From the NCBI RefSeq assembly GCF_027579695.1, contig NC_083571.1, forward strand, positions 84,829,888-84,893,887: DNA of 64,000 nucleotides. The letters are read 5' to 3'. A model generated the notes under the pieces. That model made no database searches, was not told where the DNA came from, and saw only the letters and a program-made list of their open reading frames with translations. Shown piece after piece: positions 30,826-41,330 of the stretch. The DNA is from Neoarius graeffei. Taxonomy: Eukaryota; Chordata; Actinopteri; Siluriformes; Ariidae. Every line of letters starts with the position of its first letter. The first letter of the stretch is position 1. The position numbers and the translations under genes were made by a program.

Positions 30826-31189
30826 GAGGTGGCACGGTGGTGTAGTGGTTAGCGCTGTCGTCTCACAGCAAGAAGGTCCGGGTCCGAGCCCCGTGGTCGG
30901 CGAGGGCCTTCCTGTGCGGAGTTTGCATGTTCTCCCCGTGTCCGCATGGGTTTCCTCCGGGTGCTCCGGTTTCCCCCACAGTCCAAAGACATGCAGGTTA
31001 GGTTAACTGGTGACTCTAAATTGACCGTAGGTGTGAATGGTTGTCTGTGTCTATGTGTCAGCCCTGTGATGACCTGGCGACTTGTCCAGGGTGTACCCCG
31101 CCTTTCGCCCGTAGTCAGCTGGGATAGGCTCCAGCTTGCCTGCAACCCTGTAGAACAGGATAAAGCGGCTAGAGATAACGAGATGAGAT
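30826..31189 (+). mobile_element. tRNA-derived SINE, copy 6
   Basis: Head gaggtggcacggtggtgtag; common tail. Target duplication gagattactt (30816-30825, 31190-31199). Confidence 0.94.
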
Positions 31190-31498
31190 GAGATTACTTA
31201 ACATTAAGAATTATGAATTTCAGCATAAATAAACCATAAGTAATGTTGACTTTTCCATTTTAACCAAAGGTACTGCCATTACCCAAGTTTATTCCATCCA
31301 TATCTAAGAATTGTCCATAAACTAGCATAAATTACAGTATGTTCCTAAATTTAACATTTAATCAGAATTAACTGAACTCCAGTCTGTAGGTGTATAGTTG
31401 AAGGCAGAAGTTTACATACATGGACATGAATGTCATGACAATATTAGGCTTTCAGTTATTTCTTATGACCATTCTTTTTCTGTGGCAGAATGATTGCA

Positions 31499-31878
31499 GG
31501 GCGGCACGGTGGTGTAGTGGTTAGCGCTGTCGCCTCACAGCAAGAAGGTCCTGGGTTCGAGCCCCGGGGCCGGCGAGGGCCTTTCTGTGCGGAGTTTGCA
31601 TGTTCTCCCCGTGTCCGCGTGGGTTTCCTCCGGGTGCTCCGGTTTCCCCCACAGTCCAAAGACATGCAGGTTAGGTTAACTGGTGACTCTAAATTGACCG
31701 TAGGTGTGAATGTGAGTGTGAATGGTTGTCTGTGTCTATGTGTCAGCCCTGTGATGACCTGGCGACTTGTCCAGGGTGTACAAGTCCGCCTTTCGCCCAT
31801 AGTCAGCTGGGATAGGCTCCAGCTTGCCTGCGACCCTGTAGAAGGATAAAGCGGCTAGAGATAATGAGATGAGATGAG
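31499..31878 (+). mobile_element. tRNA-derived SINE, copy 7
   Basis: Inserted in the left arm of the outer Tc1 element; direct repeat aatgattgca (31489-31498, 31879-31888). The body carries a small insertion near 31782 (tacaagtccgcc). Confidence 0.95.
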
Positions 31879-33586
31879 AATGATTGCACAACATACATCT
31901 TTAATAGGAAAAAAAAGTTTTAATTTATTTTGGGTTTTCTGAAACCAACACAGGGTCAAAATTATACATAGACACTCAAAAATATACACACACCCACATA
32001 GATTATTAAGTCAGTGGAGCTGAAAGTTCCAAAATGTCTTTGAACTTGCCACGGCCTCTTAATTTACTGTCTGTGATCATGATTGACTACAGCTGGTAGC
32101 TTCATTTGTGCCAACATAATTTTTTTAAACGGTATTCATTGGATTGACCAACATACAGTACAATGGGAAAGTCCAAGGAGCTCAGTGCAGATCTGAAAAA
32201 GAGAATCACAGCTTTACACTCAGGAATGTCTCTTGGAACCATTTCTAAACATCTACAGATTCCAAGATCATCAGTTCAAACAACTGTATGTAAGTCAAGT
32301 TTATTTGTATAGCGCTTTTAATAACATTGTTGCAAAGCAGCTTTACAGAAAATCAAGGCTTTAAACATGAGCTAATTTTATCCCTAATTTATCCCCAATG
32401 CACATTACTGCCCTTTTTGCTGCTGTTTCCTTGACTGTTTACATCTGGTTACATTGTTTGCACATTACTGCCCTTTTTGCTGCTACAGGTACGTCCGATC
32501 ATTGCCTTATTTTTGCATTACACTACCTACAGTTAGGTCCATATATATTTAGACATTGACACAATTTTTTTTTTTTACCTGTTTACTGAAACATATTCAA
32601 GTTATAGTTATATAATGGACATGGACATAAAGTCCAGACTTTCAGCTTTCATTTGAAGGTATCCACATTAAAAATGGATGAAAGGTTTAGGAGTTTCAGC
32701 TCCTTAACATGTGCCACCTTGTTTTTAAAGGGACCAAAAGTAATTGGACAATTGACTCAAAGGCTATTTCATGGGCAGGTGTGGGCAATTCCTTCGTTAT
32801 GTCATTCTCAATTAAGCAGATAAAAGGCCTGGAATTGATTTGAGGTGTAGTGTTTGCATTTGGAAGATTTTGCTGTGAAGAAAACATGCGGTCAAAGGAG
32901 CTCTCCATGCAGGGCCCTGTACTACGAAGCGGGTTTTCTGGCTTACCAGGGTAACTTCGAGAGTAACTTGATCACGTGCAGCGTAACTTCCTGATTAACC
33001 CATACTACGAAAGTTGGCTATGTTCAAACTGAGGTATGCTGCCATGGCAACTTACGCTGCATCTCAAACCTGCTCGTCTCAGGTTATGTTCTTGGTTAAC
33101 CCGAGGTTTCCGATTAACCACACCCTTTTTAAACACCACCTCTCCACCGACATTTCCTCTAGAGACAATCCCAGCGTACCTGGATGACCCGTGTGATATC
33201 GGAGCGCAGATTAGAGATGGGATTCGGGGGCGTGTCTACGGGGGGCAGGGGTGGGCAGTGCCCACCCTGAGATAAGCCTTGCCCACCCTGATAAATTGGT
33301 TGCCCATCCTATAAAAAACGCCTGTGAATATCATCACAATATGCGTGATTTTGCTCGGAGGTGGCGTCTTGTGTTCTCCTTTAAATCCATTGTGCACTCT
33401 ACTGCTTTCTCATTGGCCATTTCGAAAGGGAAGGGGAGGGGGGGTGCCCTGCCCACCCTATATATAAAAAAAGCTGCGTGCGTGCTCGCTCTACGCACAT
33501 GCGGTAGTAGCAAAGTCAGTGTGTACGGCAGTACTGTAGATTCCAAGTTAATAGTTAACAGTAATACATTGCTTACTTTCCCTTCT

Positions 33587-33962
33587 GGCGGCACGGTGGT
33601 GTAGTGGTTAGCGCTGTCGCCTCACAGCAAGAAGGTCCTGGGTTCGAGCCCCGGGGCCGGCGAGGGCCTTTCTGTGTGGAGTTTGCATGTTCTCCCCGTG
33701 TCCGCGTGGGTTTCCTCCGGGTGCTCCGGTTTCCCCCACAGTCCAAAGACATGCAGGTTAGGTTAACTGGTGACTCTAAATTGACCGTAGGTGTGAATGT
33801 GAGTGTGAATGGTTGTCTGTGTCTATGTGTCAGCCCTGTGATGACCTGGCGACTTGTCCAGGGTGTACCCCGCCTTTCGCCCGTAGTCAGCTGGGATAGG
33901 CTCCAGCTTGCCTGTGACCCTGTAGAAGGATAAAGTGGCTAGAGATAATGAGATGAGATGAG
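33587..33962 (+). mobile_element. tRNA-derived SINE, copy 8
   Basis: Direct repeat actttcccttct (33575-33586, 33963-33974). It lies in the hAT element upstream of its coding part. Confidence 0.95.
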
Positions 33963-34024
33963 ACTTTCCCTTCTGATAGTCATGCATAGGTTTCTCATTA
34001 AAAAGCAGACACCCTCACCCCCCC

Positions 34025-35570
34025 ATGCCCAGCACTTCCTCCGATACTGAGGACGTTTCTCAGCCCAGCACCTCTGCCCTCAACCAAAGTTGCCTCAACA
34101 CCGTGCTAAGCGCTGCATCTTTGTTGGTGGATGCTAACATCGTACATGTCTCTGTTCCCGTTGACGCTAGCACCTCTGCTACAACAGATATTACCGATAA
34201 AGATGCATTGCTCTGCACAAACGTTACAGGCATCTAGTCTTCCGTTCCCCTTGATTTAAACACGGATAGCCCATCTCAGCCCATTCTAAAAATTTATCCA
34301 AAACGCCTTTTTGGCCAAACCTACCGGTCATTTAGTGCAGGCTAGTTTCAGTCACGGCCATGGTTGGAATATTCAGTCTTGCAAGATGCCAGCTTTTGCT
34401 TTGCCTGTCACAAATTTAGTTTAAATTCGGACAACATATTCACCAAACGTGGGTACACTATTGCCACTTTTCCACTACAAACGCGGCTGAGTCGGGCTGA
34501 GCCGTGCCGTGCTGAGTTGGGCTGAGTCGAGCTGAGTGGGGCTGTTGGAGTTGCATTTCGACTACAACCGCGCTGAACCGTGCTGGCTGGAAGTGGGTGG
34601 ACACATTGGGTGGAGTTAGCGAAAGTGGGTGGACGTCAGGTGATGTCGTTAAGCAGCGCAAACAGTGACATCAGTGAGCTTTTAAGCGGTAGTCTCACAA
34701 CCCGGATAGTAAACAATAAACATGGAGGACATGGAGTCGTTAGTGTTGCTGGTCTTGGTGCTGTGGCTTGTTGTCACCGACAACGCCAACAGATACTGGC
34801 AAGAGCGTATAGATGAGGCGAGGCGCATAAGGCTTCAGAAATTCTCGTAATTCGTAATTCTCCTCCTTCCGGGTTTGCGGTGTTTACAGATCCCAGCGTG
34901 CTCGCGGGGCGTGTGTGGGCATGTGAGGACACTCCTCCTCACCAATCAGTGCACAGGGGAGTGTCTGCTCACGCCCCCAGCCTTACTCGGCTCGCTTCAG
35001 CCCCATTCCAAAACCGTGCGAGTTTTAGGGGCTAAGCAGGGCTGAAGCGAGCTGAGTCGTGCTGTTTTTTGGTAGTCGAAACGCGAGCCGTGTCGGGCTG
35101 AAGTGAGCTGAAGCGAGCTGAAGTGAGCTGGAAATGGAGACAAGGTTCTGTCAAAAAAATGTTGACTTAATGAAGGCGACATCATTCCTCCTGCCCAAAT
35201 CTGTGTCTTTTCTTGACCCCTCTCTCCTACAGCCACTTCAAGTGCTTGCAGGCCAGGAACTTAATGATGTGGGCTTACAAAATGAAATTGCTGTGGCAAA
35301 AACAGTGTTAGTCAATAATCTAAGCACAGATGCTAACCTCTCTGAAGTGTGCAAATGCATCCAGCAATACAAGGAGGCCTTCCCCATGCTGCATAAACTG
35401 TATGTCACCGCACTCATCATTGGTGTGTCATCAGCTGCATGTGAAAGCTCTTTTTCTACTCTGACTCGCATTCTCACACCTCTCTGAAGAACAATGCTGC
35501 ATTCAAGGAAGACACATTTAGTCATTCTGGCACATGAAAAACAAATAACAAAGAATTTGGATATGAATTA
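34025..35570 (+). pseudogene. hAT transposase (TTF-finger/ZMYM1-like), interrupted
   Basis: An N-terminal Ser/Thr-rich region (MPSTSSDTEDVSQPSTSALN) is followed, after an in-frame stop at 34235, by a TTF-type zinc-finger segment. This reads RLFGQTYRSFSAG, a stop where Trp is expected, then RPWLEYSVLQDASFCFACHK. The frame is cut at about 34451 by a GC-rich insert. After 35131 the C-terminal part resumes with a dimerisation segment (FPMLHKLYVTALIIGVSSAA, then CESSFSTLTRIL). The RNase H-like catalytic middle is missing. A domesticated ZMYM1-like gene is unlikely given these breaks. Confidence 0.75.
34451..35130. mobile_element. GC-rich MITE-like insert
   Basis: Begins ttgccacttttccactacaa and ends near gctggaaatgg. 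Interior arms carry degenerate gctgagtcgggctgag-type repeats in both directions. It interrupts the hAT zinc-finger frame. Superfamily not determined. Confidence 0.5.
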
Positions 35571-36684
35571 ATTTGTTTTAGAATTTTCCAAATCTAACCA
35601 CAGACTAATACTGTAGATATTCCAGGTTATACACTAGAAACTGATCACTTATCTAACTAGACTGAGAGCAATTTTCCACTATTCTTGTTCTCTAGTAGGT
35701 ATAGTTCTTTAATACACCTATATTGCAGCCTATAAGTTCTGTTTGTATTCATAAAAAAGGGAAAAAAATATTGATATAAAAATGTTCCATTGCTTCTATT
35801 AATCACACAAGTCCATGTAATGACAGGTCCTTTCCTTTTATCACTAGATGCAGATATGGTGCATAATGAAGCCCAACCTTTTTTTCATGTGTCTGTTTTT
35901 TTCATGTTTGACCCTCTGAATGTTTATGTGTGAGTATGGATCTCAACTTACACTACATTCCAAATTATTATGCAAATGACTTTTTTCACTGATTTTCCTG
36001 AAGAGTCAATAGAAATGACAATCGTCCTAATTTTCAAGTCATCAACCGTCAGTGTACAAATCAACTGTTTTTGAACGAACCTTCCAATGTTAACTGTATT
36101 TTTTTAAATTAAAAAAAAACTACAAATGGACTGTTCCAAATTATTACGCAAAATAGAGTTTCAAAAGATTTTTGTTCTTGTAAAGAACTAAAAATGGCCA
36201 TTTGTGAAATTGGAAGCATTAGTAGGTGATAATTACTGGAATCAAAACCTAGTTCAATCAAAACATCTTATAGTTCAAATTGCATTACTGGATTTGTAGC
36301 AGATTCAGAGCCCAGTGGGGCTACCCAACTCCCTGGGGTCAAGCAGATGATGATGGTGAGGACGATGATGATAAAAAGTAGCAAATGTCACAAGAGCAAT
36401 AAACAAAACCTCTTCCAAGCAGTGCAGATTTCCCACCATTATGTTATTTTATCCACTTTGCTTCAACCAATCACCAGCAACTATCATTTAGGAAATCTTT
36501 GTCCTATTAATTTGCTCATACCCGTCTGAATGCGCTATTAATCATGGGAAACACGTCTGATCACGAAAATGGGGGACTTATACACACATACATACACTAC
36601 AATAAGAAATGTAATTTGTTGCCCCCCCAAATAAACCAAATGCCCACCCAAGCATGACATCCTGGCAACGCCTCTGATGGGATT

Positions 36685-37530
36685 TATGGCTCTTTGATGG
36701 GATCCGCATCTTCGTGATCCGTTCTTTGAAAAGAGCCGTTCAAAAGACTGGATCATTTGGCTCTTTTTAAATATTTATTCAGTTTTAAGAAGACAGCGTC
36801 TAAAGAAGCCAGATCCCTCTGGCTTATATTTCTGGACATACCTTTTATATAAAGCAACCTAGACTTACATTATTGTAACCCCTAAACGCTCATAAATAAC
36901 CATTAAAAAACAATGAGGGCTTCAATGAATGTCCATGCAGAACGGCTTTTCTGTAAAAAAAAAAAAGAACCCACTCAAGAACATAGTTATCAAGAACGCA
37001 AGAATATTTTATAGAAAAACACTTGTTTTACAAAAATATTTAAGTCTGAGATATAAAATAGATAACTACAATAAATATAACAAGAACATTTTAATAGAAA
37101 AAAACTTATATTAAAAATATTGAAATTTTAACAAAAATAGATACAACTAAACAGTCAGATAAATAGATAAAGTTATAACAAGAACACAAGATTATTTTAA
37201 TAGGAAAAAACAATTAATGCAAAAAATATTATTAGAAAATAGATACAACTAGACAAACAGATAAATAAATAAAATACACAAAAATAGAACAAACAAAATG
37301 ACGATAGAATAAATTATATGAACGTCCGTGCAAAGTAGTTTTCCCACAATATTATCATTAATATCACACAACTACATTATAAACTATATACAAAACAATT
37401 TGAATTATTAGGCAAACAGATAAAACTTGAATAAATAAAAGGCAAATGCTGTTTAGCCTACTACTTGTCCTTGGGCAAAAGCTTTTTCATCTGAAACACA
37501 GTACAGAAAAAGAACGACACACACACACTT
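36685..37530. other. Interior of the Harbinger element, AT-rich, nothing coded
   Basis: Includes a short inverted phrase (gatccgttctttgaaaagag and similar) at 36690-36760 and long A-rich tracts. No transposase was recognised. Confidence 0.45.
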
Positions 37531-37532
37531 AC

Positions 37533-38025
37533 CATTATGAATGATGTTTTTATATTTCATTTTCACCTGTTGCCAGGTGCGTTTGGCACTGCTGTTGCCT
37601 CTGAAATGTTCACAGGACATACAACTTAGTCAAAGGGACTGAACAGTCAGTCATCCTAATTCATGTGACTCTGTGCACATATCAGCTTAAGTAGGCTACT
37701 CCATGAATTTACTATACCAAATTTTATTCAGGATTTTTCGGACATTAAACAAGCTATATATGACTGGGGCCACATCGAAGGACCATTTTCTGTGACTTGT
37801 GATTGATCATGAAGCTTTCTCTCATCCTATACTTCTGTTCTGGAACATGTAGAAGGGAGAATGTACTTGCGCATTTACCCGATCGGCAATTCGTTGCCAA
37901 CATGCTTGCCGCTCCTTATTGGCAGCCGCTGTGTTAGATTTTGCTCTTAATGTTGTTTTGAACTCCTCGTAGCTTTGCATTATGACAGCGCATTCTTCCT
38001 CCGTGAAGCACGGCGACCGTGCCAT
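37533..38025 (-). CDS. Myb/SANT-like DNA-binding protein of the Harbinger element (partial)
   Basis: Two - strand exons. The first starts at 38025 with MARSPCFTEEECAVIMQSYE and runs through ANKERQACWQRIADRVNA to a donor near 37880. The second, 37600-37533, has a tttcag acceptor and gtaagt donor and encodes RGNSSAKRTWQQVKMKYKN. The order matches the Myb/SANT-like accessory proteins of animal PIF/Harbinger elements, which help the transposase bind DNA and enter the nucleus. Downstream exons were not identified. The exact first donor is uncertain, so joining across the intron is tentative. Confidence 0.65.
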
Positions 38026-38231
38026 TGTGAACAGTGGTGATTTGGCTGATAACCTCCCCTTTAACGTGAACGCGCATTAACCCTGATTAGGTTAAACCAG
38101 GTTCAACAAATCAACTTCATAACTGGCGTCGTAGTACCGTTTAACCCCAAACAAGATAACCAGGTTTTGTCAACCCCGGTTTAGCGGGGGAACCCTGGGT
38201 TACTTCTGGGTAGGTTAACCTCCGTTCGTAG

Positions 38232-39262
38232 TACAGGGCCCAGGTGAAACAAGCCATCCTTAAGCTGCGAAAACAGAAAAAAACAAACCAAGAAATCGCT
38301 ACAATATTAGGAGTGGCAAAATCTACAGTTTGGTACATCCTGAGAAAGAAAGAAAGCACTGGTGAACTCATCAATGCAAAAAGACCTGGACACTCACAGA
38401 AGACAACAGTAGTGGATGATCGCAGAATAATTTCCATGGTGAAGAGAAACCCCTTCACAACAGCCAACCAAGTGAACAACACTCTCCAGGAGGTAGGCGT
38501 ATCAATATCCAAATCTACCATCAAGAGAAGACTGCATGAAAGTAAATACAGAGGGTTCACTGCACGGTGCAAGCCACTCATAAGCCTCAAGAATAAAAAG
38601 GCTAGATTAGACTTTGCTAAAAAAAAAAAAAAAATCTAAAAAAGCCAGCACAGTTCTGGAAGAACATTCTTTGGACAGATGAAACCAAGCTCAACCTCTA
38701 CCAGAATGATGGAAAGAAAAAAGTATGGCAAAGGCGTGGTACAGCTCATGATCCAAAGCATACCACATCATCTGTAAAACACGGCGGAGGCAGTGTGATG
38801 GCTTGGGCATGCATGGTTGCCAGTGGCACTGGGTCACTAGTATTTATTGATGTGGTGACACAGGACAGAAGCAGCCGGATGAATTCTGAGGTATTCAGAG
38901 ACACACTGTGTGCTCAAATCCAGCCAAATGCAGCCAAACTGATTGGTCGGCGTTTCATAATACAGATGGACAATGACCCAAAACATAAAGCCAAAGCAAC
39001 CCAGGAGTTTATGAAAGCAAAGAAGTGGAATATTCTTGAATGGCCAAGTCAGTCACCTGATCTCAACCCAATTGAGCATGCATTTCACTTGTTAAAGACT
39101 AAACTTCAGACAGAAAGGCCCACAAACAAACAGCAACTGAAAACCGCTGCAGTAAAGGCCTGGCAGAGCATTAAAAAGGAGGGGAAACAGTGTCTGGTGA
39201 TGTCCATGAGTTCAAGACTTCAGGCAGTCATTGCCAACAAAGGGTTTTCAACCAAGTATTAG
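38232..39262 (+). pseudogene. Tc1 transposase of the ggtccata-type element
   Basis: Frame 1 opens after the Harbinger insertion: VKQAILKLRKQKKTNQEIAT gives the HTH and SISKSTIKRRLHESKYRGFT the second. It breaks in a poly-A run at 38618-38640. Then WTDETKLNLYQNDGKKKVW, QMDNDPKHKAKATQEF and SPDLNPIEHAF supply the D, D and E positions in DD34E spacing, ending ANKGFSTKY at 39262. The start region is cut off from its 5' sequence by the insertion (32530-32917). One A-tract frameshift is the main coding lesion. Confidence 0.8.
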
Positions 39263-41117
39263 AAATGAACATTTTATTTACAATTATTTAATTTGTCCAA
39301 TTACTTTTGAGCCCCTGAAATGAAGGGATTGTGTTTAAAAAATGCTTCAGTTCCTCACATTTTTATGCAATCATTTTGTTCAACCCACTGAATTAAAGCT
39401 GAAAGTCTGAACTCCAACTGCATCTGAATTGTTTTGTTCACAATTCATTGTGGTAATGTACAGAACCAAAATTAGAAAAATGTTGCCTCTGTCCAACTTC
39501 CACCTATTTATTTATTTGTAAGTGGCATTCATGGTGGACAGCAAACTAAGAACTTCATTGTGCAAGAGGACATGTCCTTACTGTGCATATGACAAACATT
39601 TTGAACTTGAACAATGAGCAAACCCGTAGCGACAGTGGCAAGGAAAAACTCCCTCAGGCGACATGAGGAAGAAACCGTGAGAGGAACCAGACTCAAAAGG
39701 GAACTCATCCTCATTTGGGTGATAACAGATAGTGTGATTATAAATAACCCACTTCTATAACTGTCCTATAGAGTCGCAAAGTATAACTGCGAAAACAGGA
39801 AAATCATAATAGTTTTAACATGAAGTCTCTTTTGTTGAAGTTATAAACTGTTCATTGATGGAAACTTGAGTGCAAAACTGTTTGACAACCACAGTCCTAA
39901 AGTTAGCAAGTCAACTGTAGTCCTCATTCATAAATGTATTACTATAAATGTCCAGAGCCGTCTTCCAAGTGCAACTTTCAACTGTCCATATGGGGCCGTC
40001 CTCCACAGGAGCAATGTGATGAGACTCCAGCCAGACACAGGGCATCAGCATAGATCAGGCAGGTCAGAGGAGCAGAAGAGGTCAGCATCTTACTGGTGTC
40101 TCAGAATCGACATGTATCTCAAGTACATGTGTAAATACAAGTTATTGGGAGGTGTAGACACTTTGCCAAGCCACTTTCTTGGAAGAAGACCCCCAAAGTC
40201 TCCCTCAGATGAGTGGAAATTAGTTTGGATGGTCAGGAACAACCCAGGAACCACCAAGGCACAGGCTTGCCATGAACTGGAAGCTGCTGGATCAGTGTCT
40301 ACAGTCAAGCAAGTTTCACATCGCCATGGCATGAGACTGGTATCCAAGAACGAAGCCCCTGCTCCAAAATTGGTACCCTCAAGCTCAGCTAAAGTTTGCA
40401 GCTAACCACATGGACAGAGTCTTCTGGAGGAAGTTTGAGACGAAGATTGAGGTGCTTGTCCACAATGACCAGAGGAGAGTACCACTGTACCAGTTGTTAA
40501 GCGTGGTGGGGGTAGCATCATGCTCTAGGGCTGTTTTGCTGTCAATGGAACTGGTGCATAGCACAAAGTCAATGACAGAATGACAACACATCAAAGCTGG
40601 TTGTGGAATGGATAAAGCAGACTAACAACAGACAAGTTCAAAACAAGTCCTGGCCTCAACCCAATCGAAAATATGCGGACTGTGCTTAGAAGTCAGGTCC
40701 GTGCCAGGAAACATACAAGTTTAATTGAACTCTACCATTTCTGTCAAGAAGAGTGGTCAAATATCCAACTAGAATTCTGCCAGAAGCTTACTGATGGCTA
40801 CCAAAAGCGTCTGGTCAAGGTGAGACTTGTTAAGGGACGTTTAACTAAATCTTAGGTATGCTGTATGTAACTTTGTTGACTCTGTGTTGATTTCCGAAAA
40901 CCCAAAATAAATTCAAACTTGTGCACCAAATTATTTTTATTTCTTTTAAAGATGTATGGTATACAATCATTCTGCCACAGAAAAAGAACAATTCAAAGAA
41001 ATAGTGCCATGATATTGCCCTGATATTCATGGCCACTTACGGTATGTAAACTTCTGACTGTAACTAATGTAATATAACTATATTTGTCAAGTTGTATACA
41101 TTATACATTTCATATAT

Positions 41118-41330
41118 TAAATACATTACAGGCATTTAGCAGACGCTCTTATCCAGAGCGACGTACAACAAGACCCTGACATACCCACAACAGTGGGCGG
41201 CCCAAGGAACAGTTGGGGGTTCCGTGCCTTGCTCAAGGGCACTTCAGCCATTCCTGTTGGTTCAGGGAATCAAACCGGCAACCTTTTGGTCCCAAAGCTG
41301 CTTCTCTAACCTTTAGAACATGGCTTCCCT
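41118..41330. repeat. Fish interspersed repeat with L2-like tail
   Basis: Starts acaggcatttagcagacgct and continues cttatccagagcgacgtaca, the complement of the LINE tail seen at 29350, followed by gtgccttgctcaagggcact. Probably a short truncated retroposon. Confidence 0.55.

Larger units (their letters stand above)
33225..36676 (+). mobile_element. hAT transposon with 8-bp target duplication
   Basis: The 8-base repeat atgggatt (33217-33224, 36677-36684) bounds ends CGGGGGCGTGTC and, on the complement, CAGAGGCGTTGCC, with further similarity in the tgggtgggca region. It contains a broken hAT/ZMYM1-like transposase, a SINE, and a GC-rich insert. It lies within the Harbinger element. Confidence 0.88.
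32918..38239. mobile_element. PIF/Harbinger-like transposon
   Basis: Inverted ends GGCCCTGTACTACGAA and complement TTCGTAGTACAGGGCC, each flanked by CAG, a 3-base target duplication. Removing it restores the continuous Tc1 sequence ctccatgcaggtgaaac. It carries a Myb/SANT-like gene near the right end, typical of Harbinger elements. No Harbinger transposase was recognised; an hAT element has inserted near its left end. Confidence 0.85.
32530..39505 (+). mobile_element. Tc1-like element (cagttaggtccata ends), split by a Harbinger insertion
   Basis: The left end CAGTTAGGTCCATATA follows TA at 32528-32529. The right arm (gaaagtctgaactccaactg to gcctctgtccaa) mirrors the left arm, but the outermost right bases are altered. 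The transposase lies right of the insertion. Confidence 0.8.
32401..39606 (+). mobile_element. Retroposon-like insert (split) within the repeat
   Basis: The left part, 32401-32528, holds a doubled cacattactgccctttttg phrase; the right part, about 39520-39606, ends tatgacaaacattttgaact, like the 3' tails of fish non-LTR elements. CAATG flanks both outer junctions (32396-32400, 39607-39611 region). The family is not certain. Confidence 0.5.
32294..40126. repeat. Second copy of the agtcaagttt repeat, inserted in the outer Tc1 and itself split
   Basis: The first 107 bases (32294-32400) and the rest (39607-40126) align in order with 25737-26300. TGTAA lies at both outer junctions (32289-32293 approximately, 40130-40134), a plausible target duplication. 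Confidence 0.75.
32163..40853 (+). pseudogene. Tc1 transposase of the outer element, split in two
   Basis: The N-terminal part, 32163-32290, reads MGKSKELSADLKKRITALHS then GTISKHLQIPRSSVQTTV, the first helix-turn-helix. The protein resumes after the insertion at about 40130 with LGRRPPKSPSDEWKLVWMV, NNPGTTKAQACHELEAAGS and a decayed catalytic part to about 40850. Further frame breaks occur at 40340-40520. Not functional. Confidence 0.75.
31388..41063 (+). mobile_element. Outer Tc1-like element (Sleeping Beauty-type ends), split by nested insertions
   Basis: Left end tagttgaaggcagaagttta at about 31394 and right end complement acagtcagaagtttacatac at about 41060. The inner arms also mirror one another (ctttttctgtggcagaatga at 31475 and its complement near 40980). 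The transposase is on the + strand, split at 32293 and resuming near 40127. The insertion between the halves is about 7.8 kb and itself multiply nested. Confidence 0.85.

Noticed and set aside
32401-32475. Tandem duplicate of cacattactgccctttttg as a regulatory repeat
   Set aside because: It lies inside a transposon layer of the nested stack, so it is best read as part of that retroposon.
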